Shown one piece after another: positions 45,011-54,104 of a DNA stretch of 64,000 nt. Position numbers and translations under genes: made by a program. The notes beneath the pieces are model-generated. The model had not been told where the DNA came from. It did no database searches and was given only the letters and a program-made list of their open reading frames with translations. Source of the DNA: Chloroflexota bacterium (GTDB lineage: Bacteria; Chloroflexota; Anaerolineae; Aggregatilineales; J027); the NCBI GenBank assembly GCA_024434115.1, contig QMIT01000008.1, forward strand, positions 248,001-312,000, given 5' to 3'. Positions within the stretch are counted from its first letter, which is position 1, and each line of letters starts with the position of its first letter.

Positions 45011-45229
45011 ATGGAAACCCAATATGTGCGGGATTTAACGGTGAACGAATTACGCGATATGTTGCGTGAAATTATGCTGGAACTGCTGGTCGAAATTAGC
45101 GGGGGCGATCCGGATGTAGGGTTAGAGTTGCGCCCTGAAGTTGTGGAAGAATTGCTTAAGGCCCAACGTGAAAATCGGCGCACGGTCAGTCATCAACAAC
45201 TCATGAGCGAGTTAGGATTAGATGCCTGA
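45011..45229 (+). CDS. Antitoxin of a RelE/ParE-type toxin-antitoxin pair
   Basis: The 72-residue acidic protein precedes and overlaps a RelE/ParE toxin gene by eight bases, the standard layout for type II modules. It has an amphipathic N-terminal helix ('VNELRDMLREIMLELLVEI') and a C-terminal 'RRTVSHQQLMSELGL', common in antitoxins that mate with RelE toxins. I choose the ATG at 45011, since GGAGAGG lies six bases upstream; the frame opens earlier at 44993. It should neutralise the toxin and repress the operon with it. Confidence 0.8.
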   Translation: METQYVRDLTVNELRDMLREIMLELLVEISGGDPDVGLELRPEVVEELLKAQRENRRTVSHQQLMSELGLDA

Positions 45230-45491
45230 AGCATATGCACTCGAATATTCTGAAAAAGCTGTCAGGATTATCAAGAAATTAGACAAAAGCGTTGCCATTC
45301 CTATTCTTGAGAAATTGGAATATCTCGCTTCCAACGCCGATGAGGTAAAACATCTGGCGCTAAAAGGCAACCTCAGCGGCCTATATAAACTGCGTGTTGG
45401 CGACTATCGCGTATTGTATAGCCTCAACCACGAAGAACGAATTATCACCGTCGAAAATGTAGGACATCGCAAAGAAGTGTATGGCGAATAG
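45222..45491 (+). CDS. RelE/ParE family toxin
   Basis: The 89-residue protein has the RelE/ParE fold: 'YALEYSEKAVRIIKKLDK' at the N-terminus and 'LKGNLSGLYKLRVGDYRVLYSLNHEERIITVENVGHRKEVYG' at the C-terminus. The RVGDYR and GHRKEVY motifs are the catalytic-side residues of mRNA interferases such as RelE. It should cleave ribosome-bound mRNA when free of the antitoxin. Length is normal and no residue is missing. Confidence 0.9.
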   Translation: MPEAYALEYSEKAVRIIKKLDKSVAIPILEKLEYLASNADEVKHLALKGNLSGLYKLRVGDYRVLYSLNHEERIITVENVGHRKEVYGE

Positions 45492-45521
45492 GTTCAGATT
45501 TAGCACACAGCTATAGAATTG

Positions 45522-45965
45522 ATGAAAACACTCACGACCTCCTTAACCAATACCGAATGTTTAGAGCGCATTTATTTCACCTTAAATAATCGGTTGCCAA
45601 GCCATCCTTGGGTACCTAAGATAGAGCCCAAAATTGAACTTGTGGACGATAATCCTAATAGGCTTCAACTTGAGATTAAAGGAGGCATGTGGGGCATCTA
45701 CATCAATATATTTTCCGATAATGGAAACTCACGGATAGGCATTGTTAAGTTCCTTCCCTTTTCTATTGTCCAAATGTTCATAGTTTTTTCCATAGCATCT
45801 TTATTTACATTATTTGTATCCATATCTTCAGGCAGAACAAACGTCTTTTTGATTTGCCTATTTGGGATATTCTATTTCACTTGGTATTTTCGTAAGTTTA
45901 TTAGGGCAGGATGGAAAGCGTGGATTGATCTAATTGAAAGCGACCTAACCGATCAGGCTCTATAA
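45522..45965 (+). CDS. Small membrane protein of unknown function, A+T-rich
   Basis: The 147-residue protein has a soluble N-terminal half and two membrane helices (about 80-100 and 105-122). It ends with an amphipathic stretch. I do not recognise it. Its A+T content is higher than that of its neighbours, and it follows the toxin-antitoxin pair by 30 bases, so all three may have arrived together. The start is the ATG at 45522 (a TTG lies just before it). No Shine-Dalgarno is clear. Confidence 0.6.
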   Translation: MKTLTTSLTNTECLERIYFTLNNRLPSHPWVPKIEPKIELVDDNPNRLQLEIKGGMWGIYINIFSDNGNSRIGIVKFLPFSIVQMFIVFSIASLFTLFVSISSGRTNVFLICLFGIFYFTWYFRKFIRAGWKAWIDLIESDLTDQAL

Positions 45966-46026
45966 GCTCGAACGTTCTCTTTTGAAATGATTTGTCAGTA
46001 CCGTATTACGCCACAAACTGTTGTTT

Positions 46027-47136
46027 CTATACAATCAACATCGCGTCCCCGAAGCTGAAGAAACGATACTCCATCGCAATTGCCTCTTGATAGGTCGCCA
46101 GCAATTTTTCCCGCCCCACCAACGCGCTAATCATCATCAGCAGGGTAGATTTGGGCAGATGAAAATTCGTCACCATCGCATCCACTGCCCGGAAACGATA
46201 ACCGGGGGTGATGAACAAGTTGGTCTCTTCTTGAATGGCAATCACTGGACGCCACGGGCAGACATTTTCGGCGAGGTTATGTAGCGTATTTTGGATACTG
46301 TCGGGGTCGTTCATCTCTGAGCCAAACGCGACGGAACGAATCGCGGCGGTTTCGAGGGTACGGGCGCTGGTCGTGCCCACCGGGATAATCCGCCCTCCGG
46401 CTAATTTGGCCTCATTGATAATCCGCGCATTGTCAGCGTTGAGTTCGGCATATTCGCGGTGGATTTTGTGGTCGGCGATATTTTCCTCCTTGACCGGGGC
46501 AAACGTATCAAGGCCGATATGCAGGGTGCAGTAGGCCAGTTTGACACCCATCTCCTGAATTTTAAATAGCAAGTCCCCTGTAAAATGCAGGCCAGCCGTC
46601 GGGGCCGCCGCCGACCCTTCGCGGCGAGCATAGACGGTTTGATAGCGTTCGGGGTCGTCCAGCGGCGCAGTGATGTAGGGCGGCAGCGGCATCTCGCCCA
46701 ATTTATTCAAAAACGGGTGGACGGGTTCGGAAAACTCGATAATGCGTTTCGCGCCATCTTCCTCGCCCACCACCGTTGCGATTAATTCCTTGCCATCGTG
46801 GGTCAATTTTAGAATGGTGTCGGTTAGCACTCGCTTGCCACCCACCAATGCTTCCCAGCGCCGTCCCTCATTTTCGAGTTGGCGCAGCAGCAAAATTTCG
46901 ACTGCCCCACCTGTTTGGGTTTTGACAGCGTGTAGGCGGGCCGGAATGACACGGGTCTGATTTAGCACCAGCACATCATTCGGGCGCAGATATTCTGGTA
47001 ATTCGCGGAAAAGGCGGTGGTCACGCTGGCCCGTGTCCCGATGCAGCACTAGCAGACGCGATGAATCACGCGGTTCGGCAGGATGCTGGGCAATGCGTTC
47101 CGGCGGCAGGGGATAGTCAAAATCGGTGAGTTTCAT
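46027..47136 (-). CDS. queA: S-adenosylmethionine:tRNA ribosyltransferase-isomerase
   Basis: The 369-residue cytoplasmic enzyme builds the epoxyqueuosine precursor on tRNA by transferring the ribosyl part of S-adenosylmethionine to preQ1 at position 34. Diagnostic sequence is 'DFDYPLPPERIAQHPAEPRDSSRLLVL', 'NDVLVLNQTRVIPARL', 'TAGLHFT' and 'FHLPKSTLLMMISALVGRE'. Length is normal. It is the last gene of ruvB-DUF2905-queA, an order often conserved in bacteria. AGAGGG precedes the ATG. Confidence 0.95.
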   Translation of the reverse strand: MKLTDFDYPLPPERIAQHPAEPRDSSRLLVLHRDTGQRDHRLFRELPEYLRPNDVLVLNQTRVIPARLHAVKTQTGGAVEILLLRQLENEGRRWEALVGGKRVLTDTILKLTHDGKELIATVVGEEDGAKRIIEFSEPVHPFLNKLGEMPLPPYITAPLDDPERYQTVYARREGSAAAPTAGLHFTGDLLFKIQEMGVKLAYCTLHIGLDTFAPVKEENIADHKIHREYAELNADNARIINEAKLAGGRIIPVGTTSARTLETAAIRSVAFGSEMNDPDSIQNTLHNLAENVCPWRPVIAIQEETNLFITPGYRFRAVDAMVTNFHLPKSTLLMMISALVGREKLLATYQEAIAMEYRFFSFGDAMLIV

Positions 47137-47142
47137 AACCCT

Positions 47143-47388
47143 CTAACGGTTGAATAGGCGCACAATCACATTCAAAACAATCGTCAGGATGATACTGAGC
47201 AAAATCATACTGACCAGAGGGAAAAAGCAGGCGAAATTTTGGCCCTGCACCCGCACATCGCCGGGGAGATGGCCTAAATTGCGGAGGCCGGGGATGCGGC
47301 TGAATAGCAAAAAGAGGCCACCGACCAGTACCGCCCCCACACCTAAGACGATCAATAATTTTCCAACCGACGCGAGTTCCATTTTCAT
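47143..47388 (-). CDS. DUF2905 family membrane protein
   Basis: The 81-residue protein has two membrane helices and the DUF2905 signature 'GLRNLGHLPGDVRVQG', followed by 'FFPLVSMILLSIILTIVLNVI'. No function is known. It lies between ruvB and queA, with gaps of 11 and 6 bases. AAAGGG is close to the first ATG; the ATG two codons later has a more usual spacing, so the start is uncertain by two residues. Confidence 0.88.
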   Translation of the reverse strand: MKMELASVGKLLIVLGVGAVLVGGLFLLFSRIPGLRNLGHLPGDVRVQGQNFACFFPLVSMILLSIILTIVLNVIVRLFNR

Positions 47389-47399
47389 GACCCTTTCGC

Positions 47400-48437
47400 T
47401 TAAAACAATGGCGGTTGCTGCACAGTGGGCCGATTGTCCACAATGCCAAGATGCTCATAGGCGCGGCGGGTAGCCACTCGTCCGCGTTGGGTGCGCTCCA
47501 AAAAGCCAAGTTGGAGCAAAAACGGCTCGATCACATCTTCAATGGTATCACCTTCTTCACTGATAGATGCGGCAATGGTCTCCAAACCCACCGGGCCACC
47601 ATTGAAATTTTTGATAATCGTCAGCAACACACGGCGGTCAATGTCGTCCAAGCCCAGCGGGTCAATCTCCAACAAGCCGCTTAAACATTCGTCAGCGATT
47701 TCTTGCGAGATGATACCTGCCCCACGCACTTGGGCATAATCGCGCACGCGGCGTAATAATCGGAGGGCCACACGCGGCGTCCCTCGTGAACGCTGGGCGA
47801 TTTCGGTAACGCCTTCGGGCTGGGCTTCAATTTTCAGCTTATCGGCGGCCCGTTCAATAATCATTTCCATCGCGGCCATGCTGTAAAAATCCATGCGGAA
47901 CACGGCCCCAAAACGATCACGCAGGGGGGCAGTCAACAAGGCAAGGCGGGTCGTGGCCCCAACGACGGTAAAACGCGGCAGCTTTAGGCGGACATTTTTG
48001 GCGGCAGGCCCTTTGCCAATAACAATATCCAAGACAAAATCTTCCATCGCGGAATAGAGGACTTCCTCAACCGGACGGCCCAAGCGGTGGATTTCGTCAA
48101 TAAACAGGACATCCGAGGCACGCTGATGGGTCAAAATCGCCGCGAGGTCGCCCGTGCGTTCAATCGCAGGGCCAGCAGTGGTTTTGAGATTTGCCCCCAT
48201 TTCATTCGCCAGTACATTAGCGAGGGTCGTTTTTCCCAGACCCGGCGGGCCATAAAACAGTACATGATCGAGCGCCTCCTTACGGGATTTGGCGGCCTCA
48301 ATCAAAACTTTCAAGTTTTCAATCACACGCTCCTGACCGATATATTCATTCAGGCTGCGGGGGCGCAGGGCATAATCTAGTTTGACTGAATCATCAGACT
48401 GCCGTTTGCCGTCTATTGGGCGATCATCTTGGGTCAT
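47400..48437 (-). CDS. ruvB: Holliday junction branch-migration helicase RuvB
   Basis: The 345-residue AAA+ motor drives branch migration at Holliday junctions with RuvA. It has Walker A '[15 protein letters not shown]', Walker B '[11 protein letters not shown]', sensor 1 'GATTR', the arginine-finger 'APLRDRFG' and the C-terminal winged helix. The ATG at 48437 (MTQDD...) has AGGAAA nearby. A frame continuing upstream to 48734 is artefactual and would overlap the bactofilin gene. ruvA and ruvC are not in this window. A TTGCAG-18-TATACT promoter lies upstream. Confidence 0.96.
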   Translation of the reverse strand: MTQDDRPIDGKRQSDDSVKLDYALRPRSLNEYIGQERVIENLKVLIEAAKSRKEALDHVLFYGPPGLGKTTLANVLANEMGANLKTTAGPAIERTGDLAAILTHQRASDVLFIDEIHRLGRPVEEVLYSAMEDFVLDIVIGKGPAAKNVRLKLPRFTVVGATTRLALLTAPLRDRFGAVFRMDFYSMAAMEMIIERAADKLKIEAQPEGVTEIAQRSRGTPRVALRLLRRVRDYAQVRGAGIISQEIADECLSGLLEIDPLGLDDIDRRVLLTIIKNFNGGPVGLETIAASISEEGDTIEDVIEPFLLQLGFLERTQRGRVATRRAYEHLGIVDNRPTVQQPPLF

Positions 48438-48467
48438 GGCGCTTTCCTGTTGTATTAGAACAGGTGT

Positions 48468-48497
48468 AGTATAGCGGAGGGCAGGCCGTCGCTGCAA
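48468..48497 (-). promoter_or_regulatory. Promoter of the ruvB-DUF2905-queA operon
   Basis: On the minus strand TTGCAG (48492-48497) and TATACT (48468-48473) are 18 bases apart, about 30 bases before the ruvB ATG. Confidence 0.6.
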
Positions 48498-48588
48498 TCC
48501 GAACTTGAAATTTTGACGTAATATAATTAGCAGAAATGGCTTGGGCTGGGTATCATTCGAAGTAATGTAAAGGCAAGGAGGCGCAAGC

Positions 48589-49287
48589 ATGTCCTTTTTT
48601 ACTGGTGGACGCCGAAACACCCCACAAGAACCATCTCCGCAGACCACAACACCTGCGGCTTCATCCACGCCAAGCACTCCATCGGCTGGCACACCCCGCC
48701 AACCCGTCGGTTTTGAGACGGTACTGGGGGCCAATTCAACCCTGCGTGGTGAACTCCGCAGTCAGGCCAATGTGCGGCTCGATGGCACGTTTGAGGGGAC
48801 ACTGGAAATTGAAGGCAATGTCTTGGTTGGCGAAACGGGCAAAGTCACTGCCGACATCAATGCCCGTAACGTGGTCATCGCCGGAGCGGTGCGCGGTAAT
48901 GTGTCGGGCAACAAAGTCCAACTGCTGAAAACCAGCCGCGTATGGGGTGACATCCACGCCACCGCCATCACGACTGAGGAAGGCGCTTTTATTGACGGCA
49001 AGATCACAATGGTGCGGCACGATGCCTCTATTCAGAGTTTTGAACCTGCCTCACTGCCCGAACCCGGTACGCCACCTGACGTAAAGGACGAAAAACCAGA
49101 AATTCAGGCGGTAGCGGAGACTCAGGTGGTTGACGAATCTCCAACCGAACCAGTGATGGCGACAGAGGAAAAAGCCGAAGATGAGGTGAAAGAACCTAAA
49201 AAGCGCAAAGCCGCCAAAACTGACAAAACCGATCAAGATGACGACGATATTGAAGTTGTCGTAGGCGAAACGGTCAAAGAAGATTAA
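48589..49287 (+). CDS. Bactofilin family cytoskeletal protein
   Basis: The 232-residue protein has a Pro/Thr-rich N-terminal tail (about 1-40), a central right-handed beta-helix of bactofilin type (about 45-150, '[41 protein letters not shown]...GAVRGNVSG') and a long charged C-terminal tail that alternates Glu-rich and Lys-rich stretches. Bactofilins self-assemble into filaments that help shape cells or place envelope enzymes. AAGGAGG seven bases upstream makes this a well-translated gene. The last four bases overlap the convergent HAD gene. Confidence 0.92.
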   Translation: MSFFTGGRRNTPQEPSPQTTTPAASSTPSTPSAGTPRQPVGFETVLGANSTLRGELRSQANVRLDGTFEGTLEIEGNVLVGETGKVTADINARNVVIAGAVRGNVSGNKVQLLKTSRVWGDIHATAITTEEGAFIDGKITMVRHDASIQSFEPASLPEPGTPPDVKDEKPEIQAVAETQVVDESPTEPVMATEEKAEDEVKEPKKRKAAKTDKTDQDDDDIEVVVGETVKED

Positions 49288-50072
49288 GGCAGCCAGTGAT
49301 TTTGTAGATCAACCAAATCTTGATAGATACCGTCGGGCTGATACTCACCAAAATCCCCGGCATCAGTGACCCCGCTTAACACTAACGCGCTGGACAACCC
49401 GGCGCGTTTTGCTCCCCATATATCAGTCTCGACCCGATCCCCAATCATCAACGTCGCGGCGGGGGCAGTCCCCAACACACCGAGGGCATATTCAAACATT
49501 GGTTTTTCGGGTTTGCCCATAATCAAAGGTGGTTGCTTGGTTGCCGTCTGCAAAAGGGCCAAGATGCTGCCTGCCCCGGGGATATAGCCGTCGGGTTCGG
49601 GTAGGGTGACATCGCCATTCGTGCCGATAAACAACGCCCCCCGTTGAATTTGATAACACGCCGCCTGTAATTTGGCATAGGTCAGGGTGCGATCTAGACC
49701 CACCACCACAAAATCGGCCTGCTCATCGTCCCCCACAATCTCTAACCCCACCCCTTGCAGCGCGGCATAAATCCCGTCTTGACCGACGACATAGGCTCTG
49801 GAGGCGTTGGGATACTGGTCACGCAAAAAACGGGCCGTCACCAATGGCGAGGTGATGATCTGGCGGATTTCAACCTTGACCCCCAAGCCACTGATACGTT
49901 CGGCATACATCTCAGGGGTGCGGGTGCTGTTGTTGGTGGCAAACACATAGGGGATACCATACACATCCAACCATCTAAAAAAATCTGGCACACCGGGTAA
50001 AGTTTCACTACCGCGCCAGATGACCCCATCCATATCCAAAATGACGCCGCGAACTTGCGAAAAATCAATCAC
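49284..50072 (-). CDS. HAD-IIA family phosphatase (NagD/4-nitrophenylphosphatase-like)
   Basis: The 262-residue protein has all HAD motifs: 'ILDMDGVIW' (nucleophile Asp), 'ATNNSTRTPE', the IIA cap, 'GKPEKPMFEYAL' (Lys) and 'MIGDRVETDIWGAKRAG' (metal-binding acids). It should dephosphorylate a small metabolite such as phosphoglycolate or a nucleotide. I start it at the GTG at 50072, since GGAG lies nine bases upstream; the frame opens at a TTG at 50087 with no Shine-Dalgarno. Divergent from the luciferase-like gene; both have TATAAT boxes in between. Confidence 0.9.
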   Translation of the reverse strand: MIDFSQVRGVILDMDGVIWRGSETLPGVPDFFRWLDVYGIPYVFATNNSTRTPEMYAERISGLGVKVEIRQIITSPLVTARFLRDQYPNASRAYVVGQDGIYAALQGVGLEIVGDDEQADFVVVGLDRTLTYAKLQAACYQIQRGALFIGTNGDVTLPEPDGYIPGAGSILALLQTATKQPPLIMGKPEKPMFEYALGVLGTAPAATLMIGDRVETDIWGAKRAGLSSALVLSGVTDAGDFGEYQPDGIYQDLVDLQNHWLP

Positions 50073-50110
50073 AGGGTGCTTCTCCAATCCATCGAGATAA
50101 ATCGCTGATG

Positions 50111-50116
50111 ATTATA
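50111..50116 (-). promoter_or_regulatory. Possible -10 element of the HAD-IIA gene
   Basis: On the minus strand TATAAT lies about 38 bases before the start. The best -35 (TTGATT) is only 15 bases away, so the promoter is tentative. Confidence 0.4.
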
Positions 50117-50125
50117 GCGGTCTGT

Positions 50126-50134
50126 TGTTATAAT
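50126..50134 (+). promoter_or_regulatory. Extended -10 promoter of the luciferase-like oxidoreductase gene
   Basis: TGTTATAAT matches the extended -10 consensus, 43 bases before the ATG. Confidence 0.5.
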
Positions 50135-50177
50135 CAAGCGGGCTTGTTAAAAAATACAGATTGCGAGAAAAACTTTT

Positions 50178-51194
50178 ATGAAATTTGATGTCACCATCAT
50201 GCCGGATGATCTGAATACCGTGCCCGAAACCGCCAAAGAGCTAGAGGGAATGGGCTTTGACGGGATTTGGACATCCGAAACCATGTATAATCCCTTTTTT
50301 CCCCTGTCCCTAGCGGCTTATACCACTCAAAAAATTGAACTCGGCACTGCCATTGCCGTCGCCTTTCCGCGCAGTCCCATGATTATGGCGCACACCGCAT
50401 GGGATGTAGCGGCACAAAGCAATGGCCGTTTTATTTTGGGCTTGGGGACACAGGTCAAACCGCACATCACCAAACGTTTTAGTACCATCTGGGACAGCCC
50501 CGGCCCCCGTCTGCGTGATTATATTCTGGCGATGCGAGCCATTTGGGACTGCTGGCAGCACAACACCCCTCTGAATTATCGGGGCGAATTCTATCAGCAC
50601 ACTTTGATGACCCCGTTTTTCCAACCGCGAGCGATTGAACACCCCGACATCCCGATTTATATCGCAGGGGTCAATACCTATCTGTGCCAATTGGCGGGAG
50701 AACTCTGTCAGGGCTTCCATGTGCATCCCTTCCATACTGCCGACTATCTGCGCGATATGGTCATTCCGAATGTCGAAATCGGCGCAAAGAAAACAGGCCG
50801 CAGTCGGAACGATGTCGCCCTCACCTGTGCCATTTTTGTGGTGACGGGCAAAGACGCCGAAGAAATTGAAAACCAAAAAGCGATGGTCAAGAGCCAGATC
50901 GCCTTTTATGCCAGTACACCGACCTATCGCACCGTCATGGATCATCACGGCTGGGGCGATTTACACGAAGAACTCAACACCATGTCCCGCACGGGCCGTT
51001 GGATGGAAATGCACGAAAAAATCAGTGATGCCATGTTGGAAAAATTTGCGATACTGGCAACCCATGACGAACTGCCGCATAAGGTCAAAGAACGCTATAC
51101 GGGGTTACTGGATCGCATTGCTTATTATTTCCCCTATGTGTCCGGCGAACGACAGGAAATGTGGCAAAAATCATTAGAAGGGTTCAACGTTTAA
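50178..51194 (+). CDS. LLM class F420-dependent oxidoreductase (TIGR03617-like)
   Basis: The 338-residue protein has the luciferase-like TIM barrel of F420- or FMN-linked oxidoreductases. Diagnostic stretches are 'AKELEGMGFDGIWTSETMYNPFFPLSLAAYTT', 'ELGTAIAVAFPRSPMIMAHTAWD' and 'RFILGLGTQVKPHI'. The form of the sequence fits the F420-dependent group, which would imply F420 in this organism, but the cofactor cannot be proven from sequence. The substrate is unknown. The Shine-Dalgarno is weak. Confidence 0.88.
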   Translation: MKFDVTIMPDDLNTVPETAKELEGMGFDGIWTSETMYNPFFPLSLAAYTTQKIELGTAIAVAFPRSPMIMAHTAWDVAAQSNGRFILGLGTQVKPHITKRFSTIWDSPGPRLRDYILAMRAIWDCWQHNTPLNYRGEFYQHTLMTPFFQPRAIEHPDIPIYIAGVNTYLCQLAGELCQGFHVHPFHTADYLRDMVIPNVEIGAKKTGRSRNDVALTCAIFVVTGKDAEEIENQKAMVKSQIAFYASTPTYRTVMDHHGWGDLHEELNTMSRTGRWMEMHEKISDAMLEKFAILATHDELPHKVKERYTGLLDRIAYYFPYVSGERQEMWQKSLEGFNV

Positions 51195-51255
51195 TCGTAT
51201 TTAGGAGCAGAATGAGTGAATTTCTGCGATGACCTAACAACAGAAAGTAGATTTT

Positions 51256-52632
51256 ATGACGACGCCATTTGAATATGCACTCGAAAATCAGGATAAGTTT
51301 CTGCGCGAACTGACCGAATTTTTGCGAATTCCGAGTATCAGCGCCCAACCGCAACACAAAGCGGATATACGCAAAGCCGCTGAATGGGCCGCCGCGCATT
51401 GTTTGAGCCTCGGCATGACCCGCGCTGAAGTCTTAGAAACAGAAGGCCATCCGGTGGTCTATGCGGAATGGCTTGGCGCAGGCAGCAACGCCCCAACAGC
51501 CATTTTATATGGGCATTATGATGTGCAGCCTGCCGAGTTAAAAGATGGCTGGCATACCGAACCTTTCCAGCCTGTCATCATGGATGACAAGATTTATGGG
51601 CGCGGCACGGCGGATGACAAGGGGCAGGTGTTTATCCACCTCAAAGCCTTTGAATCAGTCATGAAAACGACGGGCACCTTCCCGGTCAACCTCAAAATTA
51701 TGTTGGAAGGTGAAGAAGAAGTTGGTTCGATTCATCTGCGGCCCTTTATTCAATCGCATGTGGAACTGCTCAAGGCCGATGTAGGGTTGGTGTCCGACTC
51801 CGGCATGATCGCACCGGGAACCCCGACGATTGTGTATGGGCTTCGCGGCTTAGTCGAACTGGAAATTTATGTGACTGGGCCAGATCATGACCTGCATTCG
51901 GGGGCCTATGGCGGAACGGTGGATAATCCCACCCATGCCATCAGCCGGATTGTAGCCTCGCTGCATGATGCACAGGGTCGCATTGCCGTCCCCGGTTTCT
52001 TGGATGATGTGCGCGTGCTCACCCCCGAAGAACGCGAAAGCATCGCGCATGTGCCTTTTACCGAAGCGATGTGGCAAGCCGAAACGAATGCACCTGCCAT
52101 CTGGGGCGACCCCGATTTTACATTAAAGGAGCGTACAGGAGCACGCCCGACTATCGAGGTAAACGGGCTATTTGGGGGTTATACGGGCGACGGCAGCAAA
52201 ACGATTATCCCTGCCAAAGCCACCGCCAAAATTACCTGCCGGCTCGTGCCGAATCAAAATCCACAAAAAGTCTTTGCAGCCATTGAACGCCATGTCGCGG
52301 CGCATACCCCGCCCACCGTTCGCAGCGAAGTATCCTTTAAACGCGGTGAGCCGGGGATTGTGGTTGACCCGAATGACCCCGCCATGCAGGTCGCGGTTGA
52401 GGCCTATCAGCACTCCTTTGGCAAGGCGGCCATTTTTACGCTGGAGGGCGGCTCGATTCCCGCCGTAATGATGCTGCGTGAAGCGTTGGGGATTCCGGTG
52501 ATTTTGATGGGTTTTGGCCTGCCCGATGACCGCCTGCACGCGCCCAATGAGAAATTCTCGTTGGAGCAGTTCCGCTTGGGTATGCAAACCGCCATCGAGT
52601 TTTATCGCCTGCTGCCCAATTACAAAAAGTAG
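51256..52632 (+). CDS. M20 family dipeptidase
   Basis: The 458-residue protein is a two-zinc M20 peptidase of the dipeptidase (PepV/CNDP) type. The metal ligands are in 'LYGHYDVQPAELKDGW' and 'GRGTADDKGQ', with catalytic Glu in 'LEGEEEVGS' and later ligands in 'VSDSG' and near the C-terminus. It hydrolyses dipeptides in the cytoplasm. Its 3' end is followed by a strong hairpin. No operon partner is evident. Confidence 0.92.
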   Translation: MTTPFEYALENQDKFLRELTEFLRIPSISAQPQHKADIRKAAEWAAAHCLSLGMTRAEVLETEGHPVVYAEWLGAGSNAPTAILYGHYDVQPAELKDGWHTEPFQPVIMDDKIYGRGTADDKGQVFIHLKAFESVMKTTGTFPVNLKIMLEGEEEVGSIHLRPFIQSHVELLKADVGLVSDSGMIAPGTPTIVYGLRGLVELEIYVTGPDHDLHSGAYGGTVDNPTHAISRIVASLHDAQGRIAVPGFLDDVRVLTPEERESIAHVPFTEAMWQAETNAPAIWGDPDFTLKERTGARPTIEVNGLFGGYTGDGSKTIIPAKATAKITCRLVPNQNPQKVFAAIERHVAAHTPPTVRSEVSFKRGEPGIVVDPNDPAMQVAVEAYQHSFGKAAIFTLEGGSIPAVMMLREALGIPVILMGFGLPDDRLHAPNEKFSLEQFRLGMQTAIEFYRLLPNYKK

Positions 52633-52670
52633 GCTCAAATCTGTGGCACACCTTACAAACTGATGCTTTC

Positions 52671-52699
52671 GGGAGGGCGGCTCAACACACCGCCCTTCC
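52671..52699 (+). terminator. Terminator of the M20 peptidase gene
   Basis: GGGAGGGCGG pairs with CCGCCCTTCC (one wobble) with a nine-base loop, followed by TATTTATT. It lies 38 bases after the stop codon. Confidence 0.7.
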
Positions 52700-52736
52700 T
52701 ATTTATTCGACCACTTGACCATTAGGCGGATAGGGT

Positions 52737-54104
52737 ATGTCATCTAAAGCAAATTACGATCTCACCGAGACTTTTGAACACCTTGTTGAATTATTGGATG
52801 CCGAAAAATTCAGCGAGGTAGATCAATTTCTCAAACAAGAACATCCAGCAGATATTGCCGACTTGCTGGAAATGTTAGATGACGACCACCGCCTCAAGGT
52901 ATTCGAGAGTCTACATCTGAATGTCGCCGCCGAAGTATTGGATGAGGCACGCACTGATACCCTGCAAGAATTAGTCGAAGCCCTGCCCGATGACAAATTA
53001 GCCGATATATTGGAAGTCATGCCCTCGGATGACGCAGCAGAAATCTTGTCGGAAATTGACGAAGAGCAAGCCGAAGCCATTATCGCCTTGATGACCCCCG
53101 ATGAGGCCAATGAGGTCGAAAAACTACTGGCCTATGAGGAAGACACTGCCGGACGTTTGATGGCAACCAATATCGTCCGATTAGTCAAGGATTGGACGAT
53201 TGCACAAACGCTAGAGTATCTGCGCAGTATTGATTTATCGGTAGAAACCCTAGCCTACCTTTATGTGGTAGACACCGAAGGCAAATTGGTTGGCATTATC
53301 CCCATCTGGAAATTATTGACCGCTCAACCCCAAGAACAATTGGCCCAGATGATGCAAACTTCGGTCATTACGGTTTCGGTAGATACCGATCAGGAAGAAG
53401 TGGCACGAGTGGTGTCACAATATGACTTTTTTGCCGTGCCAGTGGTAGACCCAAATGGCAAGCTGATGGGCATTGTAACTCATGACGATGTGATTGACGT
53501 TATCAATGATGAGTTTACAGAAGATGCCCAGCGGTTTGGAGGTTCACAGCCACTCGAAGGGTCATATTTCAGTACCCCGGTTTGGACAATGGTACGCAAG
53601 CGGGTCGGCTGGCTGCTGTTACTTTTTTTGACCGCCCAATTCACCACATCAATCATGGGAATCTTTCAGGCCGATTTAGAGAGCGTCGTCACCCTTTCAT
53701 TCTTCGTGCCATTGCTGATTGGAACAGGCGGGAACGCTGGTTCACAAATGACAGCTACCATGATTCGGGCGGTGGCGATGAACGAGGTACGTTTTGAGGA
53801 TACATGGCGGGTTGTTGGGCGAGAATTTTTTACTGGGGCATGGTTAGGTTTGTTAATGGCAGTAGCGAGTTTTGGTTTATCAGCGGCATGGGGTAACACA
53901 CCCCATCTGGCAATCACCCTTGCTCTGGCTCTATTCGTAGTCGTCATCTGGGCCAATCTCATGGGGGTGATACTGCCTATCACGGCGGCACGGGTGAAAA
54001 TTGATCCTACTGTCATTTCTGGACCAGTCATGAGTACCCTCGTCGATGCGACTGGCTTATTGATTTATTTCATGCTGGCGCGACTTATTCTGGCGGAGAT
54101 TTGA
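52737..54104 (+). CDS. mgtE: Magnesium transporter MgtE
   Basis: The 455-residue protein has the full MgtE plan: N-terminal Mg-sensing helical domain (about 10-130), two CBS domains (about 135-255) and five membrane helices from about residue 285. Pore signatures are 'PLLIGTGGNAGSQMTATMIRA' and, in the last helix, 'STLVDATGLLIYF', whose Asp lines the magnesium path. It imports Mg2+ and closes when cytoplasmic Mg2+ is high. GGCGGA lies six bases before the ATG. No M-box riboswitch is seen in the short leader. The last 48 bases overlap the convergent GT39 gene. Confidence 0.95.
   Translation: MSSKANYDLTETFEHLVELLDAEKFSEVDQFLKQEHPADIADLLEMLDDDHRLKVFESLHLNVAAEVLDEARTDTLQELVEALPDDKLADILEVMPSDDAAEILSEIDEEQAEAIIALMTPDEANEVEKLLAYEEDTAGRLMATNIVRLVKDWTIAQTLEYLRSIDLSVETLAYLYVVDTEGKLVGIIPIWKLLTAQPQEQLAQMMQTSVITVSVDTDQEEVARVVSQYDFFAVPVVDPNGKLMGIVTHDDVIDVINDEFTEDAQRFGGSQPLEGSYFSTPVWTMVRKRVGWLLLLFLTAQFTTSIMGIFQADLESVVTLSFFVPLLIGTGGNAGSQMTATMIRAVAMNEVRFEDTWRVVGREFFTGAWLGLLMAVASFGLSAAWGNTPHLAITLALALFVVVIWANLMGVILPITAARVKIDPTVISGPVMSTLVDATGLLIYFMLARLILAEI

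Noticed and set aside
48435..48734. N-terminal extension of the ruvB frame to 48734
   Set aside because: The added residues do not resemble RuvB and overlap the bactofilin start. The ATG at 48437 fits the family.
52700..52736. Magnesium riboswitch (M-box) before mgtE
   Set aside because: Only about 37 bases separate the upstream terminator from mgtE, too short for an M-box.
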